Under the pieces are notes generated by a model. That model saw nothing but the letters and a program-made list of their open reading frames with translations, was not told the DNA's origin and ran no database searches. Shown one piece after another: positions 7,844-11,167 of a stretch of DNA of 11,167 bases. Source of the stretch: Campylobacterales bacterium (GTDB lineage Bacteria > Campylobacterota > Campylobacteria > Campylobacterales > Nitratiruptoraceae); the NCBI GenBank assembly GCA_027068245.1, contig JAMOUF010000109.1:1-11167 (forward strand), written 5' to 3'. Every line of letters starts with the position of its first letter. Position 1 is the first letter of the stretch. The translations under genes were made by a program, and so were the position numbers.

Positions 7844-8233
7844 ATGCTTCCATATCTTATGGTCGTTTTGGATGAAAACGGCAATATTGTCGATTTTGAA
7901 TCCACCCTGGAGGACATACCACCATATAACAAAGAGGACTTTATAGGCAAAAACTGGTTTGAGACTTTTATCAATCCTGCCGATAAAGAGAAAATCTTTA
8001 CCGTGTTTAAAGAGATACTAAAAGGCAATTTAAAAGACTTCGAGACATTCGAGAATGATGTATACTGTATAGACGGCTCCCACAGACTCATAGATTTTTA
8101 CAACAAACTTATCCAAAAAAAGGGTAAAAGGTATACTTTCAGCGTCGGTATCGAGCATAGATATTATAAAAAGGAGTTGCTAAAAGAGCTGGCTGAGAAA
8201 CTTTACGATAAAAGCAGACTTTCCAAGATTTAA
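7844..8233 (+). CDS. Stand-alone PAS-domain protein
   Basis: 129 residues, soluble, consisting almost wholly of one PAS (S-box) fold. PAS domains bind small ligands or cofactors and normally feed kinase, GGDEF or chemoreceptor domains. Typical features are an opening strand VVLDENGNIVDF (7-18), the helical segment ending in EDFIGKNWFETF (31-42), the DKEKIFTVFKEIL helix (47-59), and late strands DGSHRLIDFYNKL (77-89) and RYTFSVGIEHRY (99-110), then a charged helix (112-125) of the sort that links a PAS to an output domain. No output domain follows, and there is almost no N-terminal cap before the first strand. The start is firm: an in-frame TAA at 7832-7834 precedes it and AAAGG lies six bases upstream of the ATG. 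The stop directly abuts the tRNA-Arg gene. The ligand is unknown. Confidence 0.85.
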   Translation: MLPYLMVVLDENGNIVDFESTLEDIPPYNKEDFIGKNWFETFINPADKEKIFTVFKEILKGNLKDFETFENDVYCIDGSHRLIDFYNKLIQKKGKRYTFSVGIEHRYYKKELLKELAEKLYDKSRLSKI

Positions 8234-8310
8234 TGGCGCGCCCGGCAGGATTCGAACCTGCGGCCTTCAGAACCGCAATCTGATGCTCTATCCAGCTGAG
8301 CTACGGGCGC
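8234..8310 (-). tRNA. tRNA-Arg, anticodon GCG
   Basis: 77 bases fold as a complete tRNA on the minus strand. The acceptor stem GCGCCCG/CGGGCGC has seven perfect pairs, discriminator G73 and an encoded CCA. The D arm is GCUC/GAGC with G18 G19 A20; A20 is an arginine identity element. The anticodon stem UCAGA/UCUGA closes the loop UUGCGGU, giving anticodon GCG (codon CGC, and CGU by wobble). The T arm is GCAGG/CCUGC with loop UUCGAAU. The CCA end (8234-8236) touches the stop codon of the convergent PAS gene. Confidence 0.96.
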
Positions 8311-8322
8311 TTTGGGAATAGA

Positions 8323-8351
8323 ATTATATCAACATTTTTAGGAGTTGGCAA
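8323..8351 (-). promoter_or_regulatory. Near-consensus sigma-70 promoter for tRNA-Arg
   Basis: Read on the minus strand, TTGCCA (8346-8351, five of six match to TTGACA) and a perfect TATAAT (8323-8328) are separated by the optimal 17 bases. Transcription would begin near 8316, a few bases before the mature tRNA 5' end at 8310. The -35 box covers the ribosome-binding spacer and the first base of the start codon of the divergent phosphoribosyltransferase gene. Confidence 0.75.
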
Positions 8352-8986
8352 TGTTTAAAGATAGATACGACGCGGGACGAAAACTGGCCCTGGCTTTGGA
8401 AAAATATAAAAACCGTGACGATGTGATAGTACTGGCAATACCCAGAGGCGGCGTTCCGGTAGGTGCCGAGATAGCCAAATACCTAAACAGCGATTTTGAT
8501 TTGATTATCTGTAGAAAACTCCAGTATCCATGGACTACGGAGAGCGGTTACGGAGCTGTGTGCGAGGATGGAACCATCTACATCAACGAGGCCGCCTTGC
8601 AAGGCGTAACCAAAGAGGATATCTATGCCGAGATTCAAAGACAGATGCAAGAGATAAAACATCGCATAGAGGTATTAAGAGGCGGTAGAAAACTGAAAGA
8701 CGTAAAAGATAAAATCGTCATACTCGTTGATGACGGAATAGCCATGGGCTCGACCATGATGGCCGCAATAAATATGTTGAGAAAGCTTGGCCCAAAAAAG
8801 ATAGTGGTAGCCGTTCCAACCGCATCCGCCGATGCCATCAGGAGATTCTCCCAAGTAGCCGACGAGGTAATCGCTCTTTATGTACCCCGCCGTTTCTATG
8901 CAGTGGCGGACGCTTATGAGAACTGGTATGATTTGGATGACAAGGAGGTGCTCGAGATTTTAAAAGCGCTAAAAGGTCAAATCTAA
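8351..8986 (+). CDS. Predicted phosphoribosyltransferase (COG1926 type)
   Basis: 211 residues, cytoplasmic type I phosphoribosyltransferase fold. The PRPP-binding motif is clear: IVILVDDGIAMGSTMM (122-137), hydrophobic strand, paired Asp, then the GxxxGST-like loop. The N-terminal part carries AIPRGGVPVGAEIA (29-42), characteristic of the COG1926 predicted phosphoribosyltransferases, which are separate from the known hypoxanthine, adenine and uracil enzymes; the substrate base is not known. The family is sometimes fused to a dienelactone hydrolase-like domain, not the case here. The ATG at 8351 is used because AGGAG (8340-8344) is six bases upstream; an in-frame TTG at 8345 would touch that site. 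The last 18 bases overlap the convergent mqnP gene. Confidence 0.9.
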   Translation: MFKDRYDAGRKLALALEKYKNRDDVIVLAIPRGGVPVGAEIAKYLNSDFDLIICRKLQYPWTTESGYGAVCEDGTIYINEAALQGVTKEDIYAEIQRQMQEIKHRIEVLRGGRKLKDVKDKIVILVDDGIAMGSTMMAAINMLRKLGPKKIVVAVPTASADAIRRFSQVADEVIALYVPRRFYAVADAYENWYDLDDKEVLEILKALKGQI

Positions 8987-9826
8987 AATTATCAAAATCA
9001 AAAATATGATTCCCAGGTACCCGTTTACGGTAAAAAATGCCCTGTCTATATTTTTTATGTCACGGCTTACGATTTTATGTTCATAAAAGAGCATAGCTGC
9101 GGCCACGGCTACGGCAAGATACGCAAAGAAGCCCAGGTTTGCCTCTATTACGAAAAAGAGCCAAAAAAGCACCGCAAGCATATGGAACAGTCTTGATATA
9201 AATATAGTGCATCTCTCACCATAAAGCGCCGGTATGGAGTACAGCCCCATCTTTTTGTCAAACTCCATATCCTGCAGTGAGTAAAGCAGGTCGAAACCGG
9301 CCACCCAAAAGAGAACCCCAAGAGCCAAAAAAACACTCCACATGGTAATTTGAGCCTTTACGGCGATTACGCCCGCTATCGGCGCAAGTGCCAGGGTCAG
9401 CCCCAAAAAAAGATGGGCAAGTTCGCTGAAGCGTTTAAAATAGCTGTATGCTGCCAGCAAAAGCAAAATGGGAACGGAAAGGTAGAAGGCCAAATCGTTG
9501 ATAAAGTATGCGGTTACTATAAAGATAGCCGCATTGAGCACTATAAATGCCAGCTGTTTTTTCTCGTCTATCCGGCCGTCCACGCTGGGCCTGTTGGCGG
9601 TTCTGGGGTTCAGGGCGTCGATATCCCTGTCAAGATACCGGTTGACAGCCATGGCGAAATTTCTGGCACTTACGGCCGCTATGAGCCCCAGCAACAGAAG
9701 CCTCCATCCAAACCAGCCGTTAGCGGCCACCAGCATGGCTATAAAGATAAACGGCAGGCTGAATACGGTATGTTTGAACATTATAAGTTCGTTCACATCT
9801 TTTAAAAACTTGACGACGCTCTTCAT
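8969..9826 (-). CDS. mqnP: UbiA-family menaquinone prenyltransferase, MqnP type
   Basis: 285 residues with about eight or nine membrane helices. UbiA enzymes attach a polyprenyl chain to an aromatic ring using two Mg-binding acidic motifs, both present: NRYLDRDID (62-70; N62, D66, D70) and YSLQDMEFD (182-190; D186, D190). Between them lie NPRTANRP (73-80) and the conserved YSYFKRF turn (127-133). Campylobacterota make menaquinone by the futalosine pathway, and their UbiA homologue next to miaA fits the MqnP role; that specificity is inferred, not visible in the motifs. The start at 9826 has a purine-rich AAAAGAG upstream. It is divergent from miaA, with only 34 bases between them, and overlaps the 3' end of the phosphoribosyltransferase gene. 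Confidence 0.9.
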   Translation of the reverse strand: MKSVVKFLKDVNELIMFKHTVFSLPFIFIAMLVAANGWFGWRLLLLGLIAAVSARNFAMAVNRYLDRDIDALNPRTANRPSVDGRIDEKKQLAFIVLNAAIFIVTAYFINDLAFYLSVPILLLLAAYSYFKRFSELAHLFLGLTLALAPIAGVIAVKAQITMWSVFLALGVLFWVAGFDLLYSLQDMEFDKKMGLYSIPALYGERCTIFISRLFHMLAVLFWLFFVIEANLGFFAYLAVAVAAAMLFYEHKIVSRDIKNIDRAFFTVNGYLGIIFLILIILDLTF

Positions 9827-9848
9827 CTTCTACTCTTTTTTTAAGTTG

Positions 9849-9860
9849 TATTATATAATA
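9849..9860. promoter_or_regulatory. Palindromic divergent -10 element between mqnP and miaA
   Basis: TATTATATAATA is a perfect 12-bp palindrome holding one TATAAT per strand: 9854-9859 on plus toward miaA and 9850-9855 on minus toward mqnP. The minus-strand start would fall near 9843, giving mqnP a leader of about 17 bases. The plus-strand start would fall near 9866-9867, at the second ATG of miaA. No -35 boxes are evident on either side. Confidence 0.6.
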
Positions 9861-10766
9861 ATGGATATGAAAGAGTTAGTAATAGTTGGACCTACCGCAA
9901 GCGGGAAGAGTGCTTTGGCAATAGAGTTGGCACAAAAATATAACGCCTGTATCCTCTCTCTTGATAGCCTCTCAATCTACAAAGAGATAGACATAGTATC
10001 TGCAAAGCCCTCCAAAGAGGAGCTCTCTTTGGTAAAGCACTACGGCATCGATGTTATCTATCCAAATCAACATTTTAGTATAGAGCGTTTCATAGCCCTT
10101 TATGACAAGGCGAAAAAAGAGTGTGAGAGAGAGGGGAAAAATCTGATAATTGCAGGAGGGAGCGTCTTTTATCTAAAGGCCCTTCTATCCGGATTATCAC
10201 CCGTTCCTGAAATCTCTTTGGAGGTAAAATCCAGAGTCGAAGGGCTGATGAGAGATATAGAGGGGGCATACGAACTGCTAAAAAACATAGACAAGGAGTG
10301 GGCGAAAAAGGTAACCAGGGCGGACCGGTACAGGATAGAAAAACTTCTTCAGCTCTACTTTCAGACATCCCAAAAGCCCAGTGACTATTTTTTGGCAAAC
10401 AAGCCTACTCCCATAATCCGGGATATCCCAATTTTTACCATAGAGACCGAGAAAGAGGAGCTGATAAAAAGATTGGTTTCAAGAACGGACAAGATGATAA
10501 AAGATGGAGTTGTGGAAGAGATTTTCTATCTTGAAAAAAGATATACCAGAGCACCGGCTCCTATGAAAGCGGTGGGTATAAAAGAGACACTCCAATACCT
10601 GGACGGCCGCCTTACGCTAAACGAGCTCAAAGACAGAATCGTAACCAACAGTGCGAAGTTGGCCAAAAGACAGAGAACCTTTATAAAAACCCAGATTCCT
10701 CATAAAGAGAGGGTTACGCTGAAAGATTACAAAAAGATAGAGGATTATCTGCAAGGGCCGGCTTAA
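9861..10766 (+). CDS. miaA: tRNA dimethylallyltransferase MiaA
   Basis: 301 residues from the first ATG, or 299 from a second ATG at 9867. It transfers the dimethylallyl group to A37 of tRNAs that read codons beginning with U, the first step to ms2i6A. Motifs are the P-loop GPTASGKS (10-17), [20 protein letters not shown] (33-52, matching DS...YK..DIGTAKP, with VS in place of GT), [17 protein letters not shown] (98-114), and [18 protein letters not shown] (about 155-172). The C-terminal [13 protein letters not shown] region is the usual LAKRQ tRNA-binding segment. Neither ATG has a Shine-Dalgarno sequence; the TATAAT at 9854-9859 suggests transcription starts at the second ATG (leaderless). 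The open frame continues upstream to 9498, but that part is antisense to mqnP. The stop overlaps that of nuoN. Confidence 0.95.
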   Translation: MDMKELVIVGPTASGKSALAIELAQKYNACILSLDSLSIYKEIDIVSAKPSKEELSLVKHYGIDVIYPNQHFSIERFIALYDKAKKECEREGKNLIIAGGSVFYLKALLSGLSPVPEISLEVKSRVEGLMRDIEGAYELLKNIDKEWAKKVTRADRYRIEKLLQLYFQTSQKPSDYFLANKPTPIIRDIPIFTIETEKEELIKRLVSRTDKMIKDGVVEEIFYLEKRYTRAPAPMKAVGIKETLQYLDGRLTLNELKDRIVTNSAKLAKRQRTFIKTQIPHKERVTLKDYKKIEDYLQGPA

Positions 10767-10777
10767 AAGCCGCTTGC
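10751..10777. terminator. Imperfect hairpin over the miaA/nuoN stop codons
   Basis: GCAAG (10751-10755) pairs with CTTGC (10773-10777), and CGGCT (10759-10763) with AGCCG (10768-10772), with the three bases 10756-10758 bulged and loop TAAA. It is centred on the two overlapping TAA stops. Neither side has a good U-run, so a bidirectional terminator is possible but not shown. Confidence 0.3.
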
Positions 10778-11167
10778 CCTTACATATTCGGTCAGCACAT
10801 CCAGAAGCGGAGATATGAGAACCACTGAAAAGATGGTAAATACCGCAGAGATTCCAACAATCGTCCTAAGAGACAAAGAGGCGTTTTTAAAGTATATAAC
10901 CTGTCCGTCATGGTCGATTGGATCTCTCATAAACATATAAACTACAAGTTTTAGATAGTAGTATGCGCTTATGGCACTGTTTAGCGCCATTATCAAAGCC
11001 AATACAATATATCCGCTGTTAACCGCGGCACCCATTATGTAGAGTTTTCCCCAAAAGAGGCTAAATGGAGGCACACCGGCCAAACTTAGCATAAATATAG
11101 CCATTATCGTGGCAGCTACGGGCATTATCTGGACCAGTCCGGAAAACTTCTCATATGGATGGTCGAA
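10763..11167 (-). CDS. nuoN: NADH-quinone oxidoreductase subunit N, C-terminal part (cut by window edge)
   Basis: The 134 C-terminal residues of a proton-pumping membrane subunit of respiratory complex I; the open frame continues past the right edge. The visible part starts [11 protein letters not shown], then the antiporter-like signature [20 protein letters not shown], with SLAGVPPF and the following GK typical of NuoN/NuoL/NuoM, then membrane helices with [17 protein letters not shown], which points to NuoN by its YYYL-rich segment. In Campylobacterota nuoN is normally the last gene of the nuo operon, and here the strand change right after its stop agrees with that. In this phylum electrons may enter from ferredoxin or flavodoxin rather than NADH; this fragment cannot tell. 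Its TAA (10763-10765) overlaps the TAA of miaA by two bases. Confidence 0.9.
   Translation of the reverse strand, partial: FDHPYEKFSGLVQIMPVAATIMAIFMLSLAGVPPFSLFWGKLYIMGAAVNSGYIVLALIMALNSAISAYYYLKLVVYMFMRDPIDHDGQVIYFKNASLSLRTIVGISAVFTIFSVVLISPLLDVLTEYVRASGF

Noticed and set aside
8234..8310. tRNA-Arg as an integration site for a mobile element.
   Set aside because: No repeat of the tRNA 3' end is found in the window, and there is no integrase or phage-like gene on either side.
8345..8350. TTG start for the phosphoribosyltransferase.
   Set aside because: It directly touches the AGGAG site at 8340-8344, leaving no spacer; the ATG at 8351 has the proper six-base spacing.
9350..9805. Open frame antisense to mqnP (151 codons).
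   Set aside because: The membrane protein on the minus strand is clearly real; the antisense product is a low-hydrophobicity shadow without a start signal.
9498..9860. Upstream extension of miaA by 121 codons.
   Set aside because: It is antisense to mqnP; the P-loop normally sits within about ten residues of the MiaA N-terminus.

Overview
The window reads as chromosomal, mostly core-gene DNA of a Campylobacterota bacterium (formerly Epsilonproteobacteria). The evidence is protein style (FtsI, FtsW, MurG, PanC, RF2, MiaA and NuoN all look campylobacterotal), arginine written mainly as AGA/AGG and isoleucine often as ATA, A/T-rich promoters with TATAAT-like -10 boxes and poorly conserved -35 boxes, and a UbiA-family prenyltransferase of the MqnP type next to miaA. 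GC is mid-range by eye. Lys/Glu-rich proteins and AGA/AGG/ATA usage would fit a thermophilic or vent lineage, but genus cannot be fixed from this window.

Layout, left to right. alaS (minus, 5' part only) lies downstream of ftsI (minus). ftsI is divergent from ftsW, which overlaps murG by ATGA, so lipid II synthesis (MurG) and its septal use (FtsW glycosyltransferase plus FtsI transpeptidase) sit together. A GGDEF diguanylate cyclase and panC form a minus-strand pair (panC first), with the cyclase tail overlapping murG. prfB (RF2) diverges from panC behind an extended -10 promoter. Then comes the one accessory-looking stretch, roughly 7532-8233. It is A/T-rich and holds a strong hairpin, an unlisted 30-residue single-helix membrane protein gene with an excellent ribosome binding site, and a stand-alone PAS-domain protein whose stop codon directly abuts the CCA of a tRNA-Arg(GCG) gene on the other strand. 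After the tRNA come a COG1926-type phosphoribosyltransferase (plus), mqnP (minus), miaA (plus) and the 3' part of nuoN (minus).

The window changes strand many times. Every convergent junction overlaps or touches (murG/cyclase, PAS/tRNA, phosphoribosyltransferase/mqnP, miaA/nuoN), so almost no room is left for classical terminators. Divergent junctions are also very compact. The mqnP/miaA promoter is a perfect 12-bp palindrome carrying a TATAAT on each strand, and it places the expected miaA transcript start at its second ATG, which predicts a leaderless mRNA.

I see no CRISPR array, insertion sequence, prophage or toxin-antitoxin module, and no clearly new multi-gene system. The best leads are the small membrane protein plus lone PAS domain block, the cyclase with a degenerate inhibitory site, and the promoter architectures.
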